A stretch of 64,000 nt of DNA from Lachnospiraceae bacterium (GCA_009911505.1 QXXL01000028.1:29836-93835); one strand, 5' to 3'; positions 47,115 to 55,424 are shown, numbered from the stretch's first letter. Numbers and translations are program-made. Notes: a model not told the origin generated them from the sequence alone.

Positions 47115-47762
47115 TCAAATTCCCCTTTCGTCTTTTCTCTGTGATTTTTGTAGTTCCCGTTCCTGTCTGGAAAAAATGCAGCCGCAATAATCCTGACGGT
47201 ACATCCCATACTCCTTCGACAATTCAACTGATCGCCGATACCCATTTTTCTTCTTAAAATCAGAGCACAGGTACTTCACACCATATACCTTTGCAAGCTC
47301 CTGCCCGATTTCGTTTAACTTCTTTGCATTTTTCAGCGGGCTGATAGAAAGCGTCGTCGTAAAATAATCCGCCCCCGTCTCTTTTGCAGCCTTCGCCGTC
47401 TCCATAAGCCTAAGCCGGTAACAGCGAAAACACCGTTCCCCACCCTCCCGCTGCGCTTCATATCCTTTCACCGTTTCATAAAACCGCTCCTTTTCAAAAG
47501 CGCCGCGGATAAACCCCACCGGATACTTCGCCGGAAACGCCTCAATAAAACGCACCTGCTCATCTACACGCTTCTCATATTCATCATCCGGATACAGATT
47601 GGGATTATAATAAAAAACTGTAATACGAAAAAAATCAGAAAGATATTCGATCACATAAGAACTGCATGGGGCACAACAGCTGTGCAGAAGCAAAGACGGA
47701 GGCAAATCCGGCGGAATCCCAGATAATAAACAGTCTAATTCCTTCTGATAATTACGGTTCAT
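47115..47762 (-). CDS. queH: Epoxyqueuosine reductase QueH
   Basis: A 215-residue iron-sulfur enzyme (DUF208 family) reducing epoxyqueuosine to queuosine in tRNA; it is the non-orthologous replacement of QueG. N-terminal SCCAPCSSYVIEYL cysteines, the pair in GGERCFRCYRLRL, and DYCGCIFS give the cluster ligands. The start is set at 47762 (MNRNYQKE), eight bases after GAAGGAG; the frame is open from 47786. Complements the queC-queF genes at 6-8 kb in one pathway. Confidence 0.93.
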   Translation of the reverse strand: MNRNYQKELDCLLSGIPPDLPPSLLLHSCCAPCSSYVIEYLSDFFRITVFYYNPNLYPDDEYEKRVDEQVRFIEAFPAKYPVGFIRGAFEKERFYETVKGYEAQREGGERCFRCYRLRLMETAKAAKETGADYFTTTLSISPLKNAKKLNEIGQELAKVYGVKYLCSDFKKKNGYRRSVELSKEYGMYRQDYCGCIFSRQERELQKSQRKDERGI

Positions 47763-48018
47763 ATCCATATCTCCTTCAATAATCAACTTTCATATATCTA
47801 TCCCATCCGGCGCCTTTTCGCAAGCCAGCCAAACTACAAATCCCCACCTTATATTACAGCAATTATAAACGTTTACCACAAAAATATCAATCCTTTTCAA
47901 CGCCTTGACCCCTCCCGCCCCAAACAACCACAATAAACAATCCCATCACACATGTGTCAAAAAACAGCGGCCAACATAAAATAAAATCAGGAAGCTATAC
48001 TAGAAAGGCAGGCATACC

Positions 48019-48789
48019 ATGCAACCTATCATAGACTGTAACCACGTCCACTACTCCTACCACACCCTGCAGGGCGAAACCCCGGCCCTATGCGACATTC
48101 ATTTCCACGTAGATGAAGGCGAATTTGTCAGCATTGTAGGGCCGTCCGGCTGCGGTAAATCCACACTGCTTTCCCTTTTGTGCGGGCTAAACGAACCAGA
48201 ATCCGGTACAATATATTTTAAAGGTGCCCCTATTACCAAACAAAGCCGCTGCCATATAGGCTACATGCTCCAACACGATCACCTATTTGAATGGCGCAGC
48301 ATCAAAAAAAACATTCTGCTTGGCCTTGAAATCCAGAAAAAAATTTCTGAAAAAACGCTCTTAGAAGCAGATCACCTTCTAAAGCTCTACGGACTGTACC
48401 GTTTCAAAGACGCAAAGCCCTCACAGCTTTCCGGTGGAATGCGCCAGCGTGCAGCCCTTATAAGAACACTGCTCCTGCACCCAGATCTGTTACTGCTTGA
48501 CGAGCCGTTTTCTGCTTTGGATTATCAAACCAGGCTGAAAGTAGGCAACGACATAGGCGGGATTATCAGAAACTCCGGCAAAACGGCCATTTTAGTTACC
48601 CATGATCTTTCAGAAGCCATAAGCCTGGGCGATCGGATTATTGTCCTGACCCCGTTGCCCGCGAGCATACAAAGCATTGTTGCTACAGATTTCCCAAAAG
48701 AGCTCTCTCCTTTAGAGAGACGGAATACAGATGCATTTAAAGGATATTTTAATCAGATATGGAAGGAGATAAACCCCTATGATCCCTGA
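48019..48789 (+). CDS. ABC importer ATP-binding protein (SsuB/TauB/ThiZ type)
   Basis: A 256-residue ATPase. Walker A VGPSGCGKST, signature LSGGMRQRAALIRTL, Walker B LLLLDEPFSALD and switch histidine LVTHDLSEA are intact. The family (nitrate/sulfonate/taurine or thiamine-precursor importers) cannot be resolved to a substrate from the ATPase alone. First gene of a plus-strand operon whose permease overlaps by 11 bp. The periplasmic-type binding-protein gene that should follow is not found next to it; it may lie beyond the element. The 230 bp before it contain no other gene. Confidence 0.93.
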   Translation: MQPIIDCNHVHYSYHTLQGETPALCDIHFHVDEGEFVSIVGPSGCGKSTLLSLLCGLNEPESGTIYFKGAPITKQSRCHIGYMLQHDHLFEWRSIKKNILLGLEIQKKISEKTLLEADHLLKLYGLYRFKDAKPSQLSGGMRQRAALIRTLLLHPDLLLLDEPFSALDYQTRLKVGNDIGGIIRNSGKTAILVTHDLSEAISLGDRIIVLTPLPASIQSIVATDFPKELSPLERRNTDAFKGYFNQIWKEINPYDP

Positions 48790-49501
48790 TAATATTTCTG
48801 CCGCACAGGCTGCCTACCTGGCATCCCGCCGGTTCCACAAAATCAAAATCTGCTTCTACAGGATACTAATACTCCTTGTGTTCATAGGTTTATGGGAAAT
48901 GGGCGCACGCTTAGGATGGATTGACGATTTTATATTTAGCAGCCCTTCTAAGCTGCTATCCTGCTTTTATCATATGACAATAGAAAATGCGTTATTCTTC
49001 CATATTGGGATTACGCTGTTTGAAACGCTGGCCAGCTTTTTTCTGGTAATGGCAGGCTCGCTCCTTATCACCATCCTGCTTTGGTACAGCAAAAGCCTCA
49101 CAGAAACCTTAGACCCATACCTAGTCGTATTAAACAGCCTTCCCAAATCCGCGCTGGCGCCCCTTTTAATCGTTTGGCTGGGCGCAAATTATAAGACGAT
49201 TATCCTAACCGGAGTTTCAGTGGCAATTTTTGGCACAATCCTAAACCTCTATATCGGTTTTTCCGAGGTAGATAGGGAAAAACTCAAGCTGATAAGGACA
49301 CTTGGCGGCAGTAAAAACCAAGCACTTTTTAAAGTAATCCTGCCCGCAAACCGCGCAAACTTGATTGGGCTTATGAAAAGCAACATCGGGCTATGCCTGG
49401 TGGGCGTGATTATCGGAGAATTTATCGCTTCCAAATGCGGCCTGGGTTATTTAATTATATATGGGAGCCAGGTTTTTACCTGCGTTCACAAACAGATATG
49501 A
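48779..49501 (+). CDS. ABC importer permease, C-terminus replaced by element sequence
   Basis: The first about 233 codons encode a membrane protein of the BPD-transport type (several helices; EEA-like loop FGTILNLYIGFSEVDREKLKLIRTLGGS and the region EFIASKCGLGYLIIYGSQVF). Homologues continue for 25-30 residues with a last membrane helix; here the frame runs into TCVHKQI and a stop at 49501, overlapping the end of the recombinase gene on the other strand. The mobile element therefore entered near 49,470-49,486 and the transporter is probably non-functional unless the missing end is tolerated. Confidence 0.85.
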   Translation: MIPDNISAAQAAYLASRRFHKIKICFYRILILLVFIGLWEMGARLGWIDDFIFSSPSKLLSCFYHMTIENALFFHIGITLFETLASFFLVMAGSLLITILLWYSKSLTETLDPYLVVLNSLPKSALAPLLIVWLGANYKTIILTGVSVAIFGTILNLYIGFSEVDREKLKLIRTLGGSKNQALFKVILPANRANLIGLMKSNIGLCLVGVIIGEFIASKCGLGYLIIYGSQVFTCVHKQI

Positions 49502-51117
49502 AATTCCATTTTCCGATAGTTTATCTTCTCTATCTCAACTTTGACAGAATCAAAAATATCAAAATAGAACATCATGTAAGATGGGTAGACAATTACTTTT
49601 TCAATATGGTTTTTCATATTGTCTACACTCAAATCATAGTCTGCGATTGCTTCTAACTCATTTTCCAAATCATGAAACCTGTTTTCTTTATCAGATATAG
49701 TGCTTTTTTTATTATAAAGCATTTTTAACTCATCTTCAAGCTTCATCATTTGATCTTTTAAATTACTATCTTTTATGCTATAAATATCATCCTCTATTTT
49801 ACCCTCAAGATACTTATCTAGCAGAATTTCTCTGCTGCTTTTCATTTTATAAAGTTCGTCATTTAAAACCTTTTCCTGATGATCCAATTCTGATGTATCA
49901 TCCATGATTTGTCTTAATATTGATGTGGCAACTGAAAGAATATTATTTTTTGATCTTGCATAAATCTTTTGCGCCAATTCATAGATCAGATGATCCATAT
50001 CGGATTCTTTTATATGTATATTATCACATCCAGAATCTGCCACATTATATTTTGACTTTTTCTCACCTTTCGGACTTCTTGCATTTTTTGTTTTTCTGCC
50101 TCTTTGAACATATTCTCTGCAATTCCAATATACTTTTGGTGTTTTAACCGTTACACTGGTACTTCTCCAAAACACATTTTGGCATAACCCACATTCTATT
50201 TTACTGGTTAAAGGTGTAATATTCTTTTTACTTCCTGTTATTTTTGTTTTAAAGTCTTCCGTTATCACTTTTTGGGATCTTTTGTCCATCAATTTATTTG
50301 CCTGATCCCATAACTCTTCCGAAACAATCGCAGGTACAATATGATCATGATATATCCATTTATCCTGACTATTTCTTTCTGTTCTTTTTGTTTCAAAATT
50401 CTTATGAAAAACATTCATGACGGCAGTGCCTTTATATAAAGGATTCCTTATAATCCGTCTGACTGTTTGCTCCGCTATTTTATTGCCATCGTGGTTGTAA
50501 TATCCATAATCCTGTAACATTTTTGCTATTGTGCGGGAACCGTGATTTTGAACCGCCATTTCATAAATGAATCTCACCATCTCTGCTTCTTTCTCATTGA
50601 TTACCACGGTTTTATTGATTTTATCATATCCCCATGTTTTTGATGTAATTACAACATTACTTCCCGTTTCCTGCCTTTTCCTATGGGCGTTATTAATATT
50701 TTTGCTCAAACTCCTGCTATAGTCTTCCGCCAGGATTGCTTTAATTCCGGTAATTAACGCATCATCAGGAGAATAGAATTTTCTTTCTAAATAAAAGTAA
50801 AGTTTCTTATTATATTGCACTAATTTATCTATGAAAAAATACCATTCTTTTGTGTTCCTCATTAACCTGTCCTGTGACTTTATAACAATAATGTCAAATT
50901 TGTCTGTTTCCATATCTTTAAACAGGCGATTATACTCTGTTCTTTTTTTGGTAGTTGTGCCGGATTTCCCTTCGTCCACATATCCATCTATTAATTCCCA
51001 GTGATTTTCTTTTATAACATTTATGGATTCTTCCTTTTGGTTTGTAATGGATGTTGCCTGATTTTCATCATCGGTACTGACCCTGCAATAATATACTGCC
51101 CTTAGCTTTTGATCCAT
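49486..51117 (-). CDS. Large serine recombinase
   Basis: A 543-residue integrase. Resolvase domain with catalytic serine S14 in YYCRVSTDDE and SQDRLMRNTKEW; recombinase domain (GYDKINKTVVINEKEAEMVRFIYE, then IRNPLYKGTAVMN); zinc-ribbon with cysteine pair IECGLCQN and later CREY and GCDN; a coiled coil near residues 420-470; then a C-terminal tail. It catalyses integration and excision at the element's att site. Its stop lies at the left boundary of the element, as usual for this class. Ribosome site GGGAGAT precedes the ATG. Confidence 0.95.
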   Translation of the reverse strand: MDQKLRAVYYCRVSTDDENQATSITNQKEESINVIKENHWELIDGYVDEGKSGTTTKKRTEYNRLFKDMETDKFDIIVIKSQDRLMRNTKEWYFFIDKLVQYNKKLYFYLERKFYSPDDALITGIKAILAEDYSRSLSKNINNAHRKRQETGSNVVITSKTWGYDKINKTVVINEKEAEMVRFIYEMAVQNHGSRTIAKMLQDYGYYNHDGNKIAEQTVRRIIRNPLYKGTAVMNVFHKNFETKRTERNSQDKWIYHDHIVPAIVSEELWDQANKLMDKRSQKVITEDFKTKITGSKKNITPLTSKIECGLCQNVFWRSTSVTVKTPKVYWNCREYVQRGRKTKNARSPKGEKKSKYNVADSGCDNIHIKESDMDHLIYELAQKIYARSKNNILSVATSILRQIMDDTSELDHQEKVLNDELYKMKSSREILLDKYLEGKIEDDIYSIKDSNLKDQMMKLEDELKMLYNKKSTISDKENRFHDLENELEAIADYDLSVDNMKNHIEKVIVYPSYMMFYFDIFDSVKVEIEKINYRKMEFHICL

Positions 51118-51176
51118 AATCTATCTCCCCCGACTTCCATTTTGATAAAATATAGTAAATCTATGTGACAAAATCA

Positions 51177-51206
51177 TAAAGTGCGGACATTCAACCGCAC
51201 TTTATT
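51177..51206. terminator. Bidirectional hairpin
   Basis: AAAGTGCGG, 8-base loop, CCGCACTTT with T-rich and A-rich flanks on either side, between the recombinase start and the small SHOCT-like frame. Confidence 0.6.
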
Positions 51207-51216
51207 ACGTGAAATA

Positions 51217-51393
51217 TCATGCATATTGATTTAGTACAATTTTTATTGCTTTGTTGTACTCATTTAGGGTGATTTTTTTGTTTTCAAAAAGCCTTTTAAA
51301 AATAAATAATAAATCTTCCTTGATAGTCCATCCCTCCCAAATCATATACCATTTATTATACGGCCAAAATCTTATTACGTTACTCTGCCGCAT
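51217..51393 (-). CDS. Small SHOCT-like protein upstream of the recombinase
   Basis: A 58-codon frame starting MRQSNVIRFWPYNK and ending IKEDLLFIFKRL then FENKKITLNEYNKAIKIVLNQ. The last 35 residues follow the pattern of SHOCT (short C-terminal) domains: two short helices around a K/G-I-T-x-x-E-Y turn. Small proteins of this kind often precede large serine recombinases in conjugative or mobilizable elements and may help excision; that role is inference. No clear ribosome site is seen, and a second ATG at 51345 is possible. Confidence 0.5.
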   Translation of the reverse strand: MRQSNVIRFWPYNKWYMIWEGWTIKEDLLFIFKRLFENKKITLNEYNKAIKIVLNQYA

Positions 51394-51453
51394 TTATACA
51401 ATGAATAGTTACAATCTTATATTCTCTTTTTCATTCTTGTTTTTTATAATAAA

Positions 51454-51482
51454 GGCACCGCAAGAACAAATCCTACAGTGCC
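51454..51482 (-). terminator. Terminator of the small-gene cluster
   Basis: On the minus strand GGCACTG, 15-base loop, CGGTGCC followed by TTTATTAT. Lies downstream of the 51605-51884 small genes. Confidence 0.65.
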
Positions 51483-51604
51483 GTAACATATCATCTATAT
51501 TCAGTTTTTAATCTATTCCGATTCTTTTCATTAAAACTCATTTGTTATTTTCAAATGTGCAACAGGGAAAGGGATTTTTGCTGTATCCCATATAACAACT
51601 GCTG

Positions 51605-51709
51605 TCATCCCGCTATATTTTCTTTACTTACTGGGTATAATTTTCTCTTTGCCCATAATCTGATCCAATGCTTTCCGTACTCTTCTTCAAGCTGGTTAAA
51701 TTCTTCCAT
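51605..51709 (-). CDS. Very small ORF of the element
   Basis: A 34-codon frame (MEEFNQLEEEYGKHWIRLW, then AKRKLYPVSKENIAG). It starts 5 bases past the stop of the coiled-coil gene, with AAGGGG about 13 bases ahead. The acidic then basic helix looks protein-like, but there is no family I recognise. May be translated by coupling. Confidence 0.35.
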   Translation of the reverse strand: MEEFNQLEEEYGKHWIRLWAKRKLYPVSKENIAG

Positions 51710-51713
51710 TTTT

Positions 51714-51884
51714 TCAATATACCCCTTCTACGTCGCTTAATCTTCCAATCAGCTCCCTGTATTCCTTCTTGTACCGCTCCAATTCATCCAAAGATTCTCG
51801 TAACCTCTGGTTATCCCGTTTTAACTTCTTATTTTCCTGTAACAATATATTGACGGTTTCTTTTTCTGCATCCCTGTTAAACAT
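51714..51884 (-). CDS. Small coiled-coil protein of the element
   Basis: A 56-residue protein (MFNRDAEKETVNILLQENK and onward) made almost only of a leucine-heptad coiled coil: LLQENKKLKRDNQRLRESL then DELERYKKEYRELIGRL. The start at 51884 has GGAGG six bases before it; the frame extends to 51935 but those codons contain non-coding-looking sequence. Function unknown. Typical of accessory genes in mobilizable elements. Confidence 0.55.
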   Translation of the reverse strand: MFNRDAEKETVNILLQENKKLKRDNQRLRESLDELERYKKEYRELIGRLSDVEGVY

Positions 51885-51972
51885 TATTTTCCTCCATAAA
51901 ATTGCATTAAAATAGGGCGGTTGTTTGCCGCCCATTTGGTTTTTCCTATATACTTTTATTTAATATTCCTTT

Positions 51973-52344
51973 TTAACCGCACAGCAATTCTTTTAAAACA
52001 CTTTTAAATATTTCAATGCAATGATCCCTCGCTGTTTTAAATGCTGCAAGATTGGAGGCCAATTGGGATGAATAGGCTGGGTATTCATTGATTTCTAAAA
52101 ATGCACTATCAATTACTTTGTCAATTCTTTCTTCTGTCATGTTTTCCATCTTCATATCCACCTCATTAAAACAAGGGATGGTATTGCTTTCCATCTGCAA
52201 ATAAAAATCCGTATCATTTTCCTAATAAACTGATACATCACAGCCCAAAATTGACAAATAATTATTTCCTAATCCCTGACTTTTTACATCAAATTTCATT
52301 CCTTCTGAGCTTAATTGTTCCAATTCAAGTTTAAATTCTGTCAT
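51973..52344 (-). pseudogene. Element protein interrupted by an in-frame TAG
   Basis: From ATG 52344 (GAGG nearby) the frame reads MTEFKLELEQLSSEGMKFDV and on to DVSVY, then TAG at 52222-52224, then continues in the same frame ENDTDFYLQMESN to a natural end LKELLCG at 51973. Both halves look like real protein (balanced composition, no other stops in 123 codons). The downstream half alone could start at 52155 behind GAGG. Either a nonsense mutation in a dying gene or, less likely, read-through. No family recognised. Confidence 0.6.
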
Positions 52345-52354
52345 TGATAAGTGC

Positions 52355-52517
52355 CTCATTGCCTGTATAATGAACCCATAAATTAAGACAAAAAAATGCT
52401 TGTTTTTAAGTTAGGTTTTTCCTATCATCATTATTATGAAAGGAGCCTGAGCTTATGAAACGCAAACCACATACACCCGATGAAAAAGCAAAGCTTGTTC
52501 TTGAGGTGTTAAGGGGT
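52355..52517 (+). mobile_element. Remnant of an IS3-family insertion sequence
   Basis: GAAAGGAGCCTGAGCTT precedes ATG 52455, which opens MKRKPHTPDEKAKLVLEVLRG, the start of OrfA of IS3/IS150-type elements (family start K-R-x-x-T-P-E-E-K-A-K-x-V-L-E-V-L-R). The homology ends at 52517. The preceding 100 bases, with an A/T-rich leader, are the usual left end of such an IS. All of the rest is missing. Confidence 0.65.
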
Positions 52518-52525
52518 TCACTTTA

Positions 52526-52618
52526 CATTCTTATTTTCTCCTTTTGATTTTATTCCCATGCCGTCCATCTAACACTTGTTAAATCATTTCATTATACTAA
52601 TATTTCAAAACTTGTCAA
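52526..52618 (-). promoter_or_regulatory. Orphan promoter, operator and ribosome site
   Basis: On the minus strand: TTGACA (52613-52618), 16-base spacer, TATAAT (52591-52596), then a palindrome TAACAAGTGTTA (52570-52581), then AAAAGGAGAAAATAAGA and ATG at 52526-52528, followed at once by TAA and by IS3 sequence. It is the intact front end of a gene whose body was lost at the IS3 junction. The palindrome resembles a TetR-type operator. Confidence 0.6.
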
Positions 52619-52697
52619 GCTCTTTTCAAAAATTTTCTTAATTTAGATTTTTATTCTGTTATAAAAACGCTCTGTATGGCATTATTAGAAACTAAAC

Positions 52698-52844
52698 CTA
52701 TGCAAAAGTTTTCGTAATCTCACCAGTATCTAATAATTCTTCCATTGAATCAGTGGGATTGCGTTCTATACGTAAGGCACGTTTTAAATTTGTGGTAGAC
52801 ATATTAAGATCTTTTGCAATTTCATCTAAAGTAGAAAGTCCATT
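52698..52844 (-). pseudogene. Fragment of a ParB-like/HTH DNA-binding protein
   Basis: An open stretch without a start codon reads DHNGLSTLDEIAKDLNMS, TTNLKRALRIERN and ends LLDTGEITKTFA at a stop (52698-52700). The pattern I-A-x-x-L-x-M-S-x-T-x-L-K-R-A-L-R-I-E-R-N is that of the helix-turn-helix in ParB-like or related regulator proteins. It is cut at both ends and preceded by a TAA in frame. Nothing else is recognised in 52845-53003. Confidence 0.45.
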
Positions 52845-53003
52845 ATGGTCTTACTTCTTTCTGCCATTGCCAATTTCTCCATTTTTATACCCACATAATC
52901 GTACATATTCATCAGCTACTTTTCATGGCCGAAGATCCGACCATGAATATTTCCTCTAAATCTGCACACACTCTATTCTATATACAAATTTGGGGTGATT
53001 GCA

Positions 53004-53207
53004 ATGATAATAACACTGAATCAGGTTTTAGAAGATAAAGGGATTTCACAAAACCAGCTTGCGAAGGATACGGGGATTTCTGTTGAAACTATCCGGAATT
53101 TTAAAAATAATAAGACTTCCCGGATTAGCTTTGATGTGCTTGAGAAGGTATGTAATTATTTAGGATGCGGTATTGAAGATATAATGCGTTTGGAGAAGGG
53201 TGAGTGA
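53004..53207 (+). CDS. Small XRE-family regulator
   Basis: A 67-residue, single helix-turn-helix protein: LNQVLEDKGISQNQLAKDTG, then SVETIRNFKNNKTSRISFDV and EKVCNYLGCGIEDIMRLEKGE. The arrangement is the compact Cro/C1 type of the YozG group. Start at 53004 with GGGGTG upstream; 52995 (GTG) is the alternative. A terminator follows. Probably controls genes of the element. Confidence 0.85.
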   Translation: MIITLNQVLEDKGISQNQLAKDTGISVETIRNFKNNKTSRISFDVLEKVCNYLGCGIEDIMRLEKGE

Positions 53208-53337
53208 TTTTCGTGGGAATTTGGGCATGGAAAAGCCAGTCCCGTCTAGGGTAATGGGGATGTCCAAATCTCCGTTACCTTCTGTACTGATTATAAACGA
53301 TCCGCTTTAATAATTCAAGTGGCAGTTTAGGAAATGG

Positions 53338-53371
53338 GGATGCTGAAAATCTGGCATCCTTATTTTTTAGT
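53338..53371 (+). terminator. Terminator after the XRE gene
   Basis: GGATGC, 10-base loop, GCATCC followed by TTATTTTTTAG. An additional hairpin (GGTAA / TTACC, 53250-53279) lies before it. Also lies at the end of the convergent resolvase. Confidence 0.7.
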
Positions 53372-53888
53372 TTATTTTTTTGTAACACCAGAAACGAGGA
53401 TAATACCTAAAAAATGAATTGGGCATATCCTTTTCAGTGGTTCTCTGCCTTCCTATGTGCTTTCCCTTTGCCTTTGCATTTTCTATGCCGGATTTAATGC
53501 GCTGTATTGCGATATCGCGTTCCATTTGCGCGAATACTGCCATCATGCATAACATTCCCATTGTCATAGGATCAATATCATCATTTCGACAGTCTACAAT
53601 AAAACTCCCAACTATTAGTTTAATTTTATTCTTTTCCACAAACTCTAAAATTTCACATAGCTGTTTTGTAGAACGTGACAGTCTGCCCACTTGTGTACAG
53701 GCAATTGTATCGCCCTGCTTCACTGTAGCAAGAAGTTGCTGCAACTTCTCCCTATCCTCATATGAACCAGATTCGTATTCCCAAAATATATTATGCTCCT
53801 TGATTCCAATAGCCATCAGCCCCCTTTTCTGCCTGCCTATATCCTGCTTATCCGAATTTGTGGATGCCCTTGCATAACCATAATCCAT
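53367..53888 (-). CDS. Small serine resolvase, C-terminal HTH cut short
   Basis: A 173-residue site-specific recombinase of the resolvase/invertase family. Catalytic serine S9 in YGYARASTNSDKQD; VGRLSRSTKQLCEIL and MCMMAVFAQMERDIAIQRIKSGIENAKAKGKHIGR complete the catalytic core and helix E. The HTH that should follow RTTEKDMPNSFFRYYPRFW ends after about 9 residues (CYKKIN then stop), so DNA recognition is probably lost. Start set at 53888, with AGAGGTGATT before it. Confidence 0.88.
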   Translation of the reverse strand: MDYGYARASTNSDKQDIGRQKRGLMAIGIKEHNIFWEYESGSYEDREKLQQLLATVKQGDTIACTQVGRLSRSTKQLCEILEFVEKNKIKLIVGSFIVDCRNDDIDPMTMGMLCMMAVFAQMERDIAIQRIKSGIENAKAKGKHIGRQRTTEKDMPNSFFRYYPRFWCYKKIN

Positions 53889-54127
53889 ATAATCACCTCT
53901 TACTTTTTTGAATGTCACTAATCGGATTCCATCAACTGTAATTTCCATATAACAAACACAAAACTGTTAAAGAAAAGACAGTTGTATTTTCTGAACACTT
54001 TTTCTATATTTTTCTATATTTTTTCTCTTGAAATCTATAGGGCATGAAATCAGGTGGTTTCTTGAACAACCAAAACAGTAAAAATTTTTATAAGCACTGG
54101 CCATCAATGGCATAATATAAACGCCTT

Positions 54128-54329
54128 TTATCTACAAACCGAATCCAGCATCTGCTCCAATAATTGTTCAGCGTCCAAAATGAAATACGGCTTGCCATCA
54201 ATCATTAATGGTTCGTCTTTCTCGTATGCGTCCAGAACCATATTCTGGCAGATATTGGCTCCCATTGCCAATCCGATATGAAATTCTTTGCTTTCCAAAT
54301 AAATCATCCAGCGTTATCAATGTTATCAT
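54128..54329 (-). pseudogene. Small element protein with a frameshift
   Basis: Starts MITLITLDDLFG at 54329 (a TTG start behind GGAG is also possible), then loses the frame at a GG near 54290. One frame over it continues ESKEFHIGLAMGANIC, QNMVLDAYEKDEPLMIDGKP and YFILDAEQLLEQMLDSVC to TAA at 54128. Removing one G restores a single protein of 66 residues. Proteins with this D-x-L-F start and Q-N-x-V-L-D-A-Y segment are typical accessory proteins of Firmicute elements; function unknown. Confidence 0.6.
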
Positions 54330-54389
54330 CTCCGATATATAAATATTTTGTTACAGTATGTATTTCTTCTTTTAATCCCAGATATTGCG

Positions 54390-54438
54390 AAAAAAACAAG
54401 CACAGACGGATTTTTATTTTCCATCTGTACTTGTTTTC
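54390..54438 (-). terminator. Terminator of the 54478-54764 gene
   Basis: Arms AACAAGCACAGACGG and CCATCTGTACTTGTT (about 13 of 15 bases pair), followed on the minus strand by a run of seven T. Confidence 0.75.
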
Positions 54439-54477
54439 ATTTTTTGCAAACTTCCATTACAAGTTTAGACAGTTTTC

Positions 54478-54764
54478 CTAATCCCTTGTATTTGCCAAAT
54501 ATCCACCATATTGTATCATCCTGTTTCGGCTGCCTTTTTTACGCATCCCGTTTATCATCCTGAAATATTCATCCAAACTGAATCCATATGACCGACTTTG
54601 CAAACAGACGCATTTCCCATCTCTCAGAATTGTCGTTTGTGCAAATACAAGGTTATTTTCTTCATTCACAAAAATACAATACGGTACGAAAAGCAGTCTT
54701 CATTCAGATTATAAACTGCACATCCACGCGATATATCCTGTAAAATATCCGAAATTGTAAACAT
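54478..54764 (-). pseudogene. Element protein broken by one lost base
   Basis: Starts at 54764 with GGAAGGGGG before it: MFTISDILQDISRGCAVYNL then NEDCFSYR. At about 54690 one base is lost, after which the other frame gives FVNEENNLVFAQTTILRDG and ends GGYLANTRD. With a base restored the product is about 95 residues. Both parts read as good protein. No family known; same kind of accessory gene as its neighbours. Confidence 0.6.
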
Positions 54765-54781
54765 AATTGATCCCCCTTCCG

Positions 54782-54976
54782 CTAAACCAATCCAAACAGG
54801 CAGGCCGCCCGATAAAGCAGGTTTCGTGAATTTTCCCGCCGCCGCATCTCCCTGCGTTCCCTGCGCTTCATCCTGTCCATATAGTCAAGCTGCGCATCGA
54901 TCTGTATATATTCTTCCATCTGTAATGGCGTTAGCGCATCATACGGCGTTTTTAGTCTCCGGTCAATTACTTGCAT
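54782..54976 (-). CDS. Small helical protein of the element
   Basis: A 64-residue protein: MQVIDRRLKTPYDALTPLQM, EEYIQIDAQLDYMDRMKRRE, then a very arginine-rich stretch (RREMRRRENSRN) and a short C-terminal tail LYRAACLFGLV. Long charged helix followed by basic segment suggests nucleic-acid contact (inference). Start at 54976; no obvious strong ribosome site. It is one of the few undamaged small genes here. Confidence 0.6.
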   Translation of the reverse strand: MQVIDRRLKTPYDALTPLQMEEYIQIDAQLDYMDRMKRRERREMRRRENSRNLLYRAACLFGLV

Positions 54977-54988
54977 ATCATCCGATAA

Positions 54989-55135
54989 ATTGACAATCCG
55001 AAATTCAACAACATGACTAACAAATTTAAGCGTGATAATTTTTCAGAAAATGAACTAAAAGAAATCTCACACGCCCTAAACTGTAAACTGGATATTGTTT
55101 TGATAGACAATGAAACCGGACAGCGCATAGTGTAA
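54989..55135 (+). pseudogene. C-terminal fragment of an HTH regulator
   Basis: Open stretch IDNPKFNNMTNKFKRDNFSE, NELKEISHALNC, KLDIVLIDNETGQRIV to TAA at 55133. The sequence K-x-K-R-D-N-F-S-E-x-E-L-K-x-I-x-x-A-L-N-C is the family tail of a common XRE-type repressor in Firmicute elements, whose HTH is missing here. A TAA stop lies directly in front of the homology. Could be expressed from ATG 55013 as a 40-residue peptide but is probably inert. Confidence 0.55.
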
Positions 55136-55165
55136 AAATATTGACTTTTCAAAGTGCAAATTAAA

Positions 55166-55207
55166 AAGGTGTAAAGCCTTAATAATTCAATAAAGACTTT
55201 ACACCTT
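55166..55207 (-). terminator. Terminator of the 55233-55424 gene
   Basis: Perfect arms AAGGTGTAAAG (55166-55176) and CTTTACACCTT (55197-55207) with a 20-base loop; T-rich on the minus strand after the stem. Confidence 0.75.
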
Positions 55208-55232
55208 GATTTGCGTGTGGTTTATTCAGTTG

Positions 55233-55424
55233 CTACTCTTTGATTCTGTCAAGTTCTGTAAGATTTACACCTGCTACTGCTAACAACGCTTTTAAAGAAA
55301 TGTAATCTTTCTTTAAATTAGCATATGTTTTTGTGGCATTCTCTTCTTTTGCAAGTGCCATGTTTTCTTGAACTTTTGTAAAGTCCTCAATGGCTCTTTG
55401 TGTAATTTCAAGATCGTTTGGCAT
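55233..55424 (-). CDS. Small helical protein of the element
   Basis: A 63-residue protein: MPNDLEITQRAIEDFTKVQE, NMALAKEENATKTYANLKKD, YISLKALLAVAGVNLTELDR. Predicted all-helical, with an acidic N-terminal half. Ribosome site GTAGGTGATT and clean start at 55424, followed by its own terminator, so it is a single-gene transcript. No family recognised. Confidence 0.65.
   Translation of the reverse strand: MPNDLEITQRAIEDFTKVQENMALAKEENATKTYANLKKDYISLKALLAVAGVNLTELDRIKE

Noticed and set aside
47763..48018. TPP or other vitamin riboswitch before the ABC importer
   Set aside because: None of the conserved aptamer blocks (for example CTGAGA or the GGTGC/CCGC pattern) is present.
52698..52844. Functional small regulator gene
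   Set aside because: The HTH-like stretch has no start codon and a stop lies directly upstream in frame; treated as a fragment.
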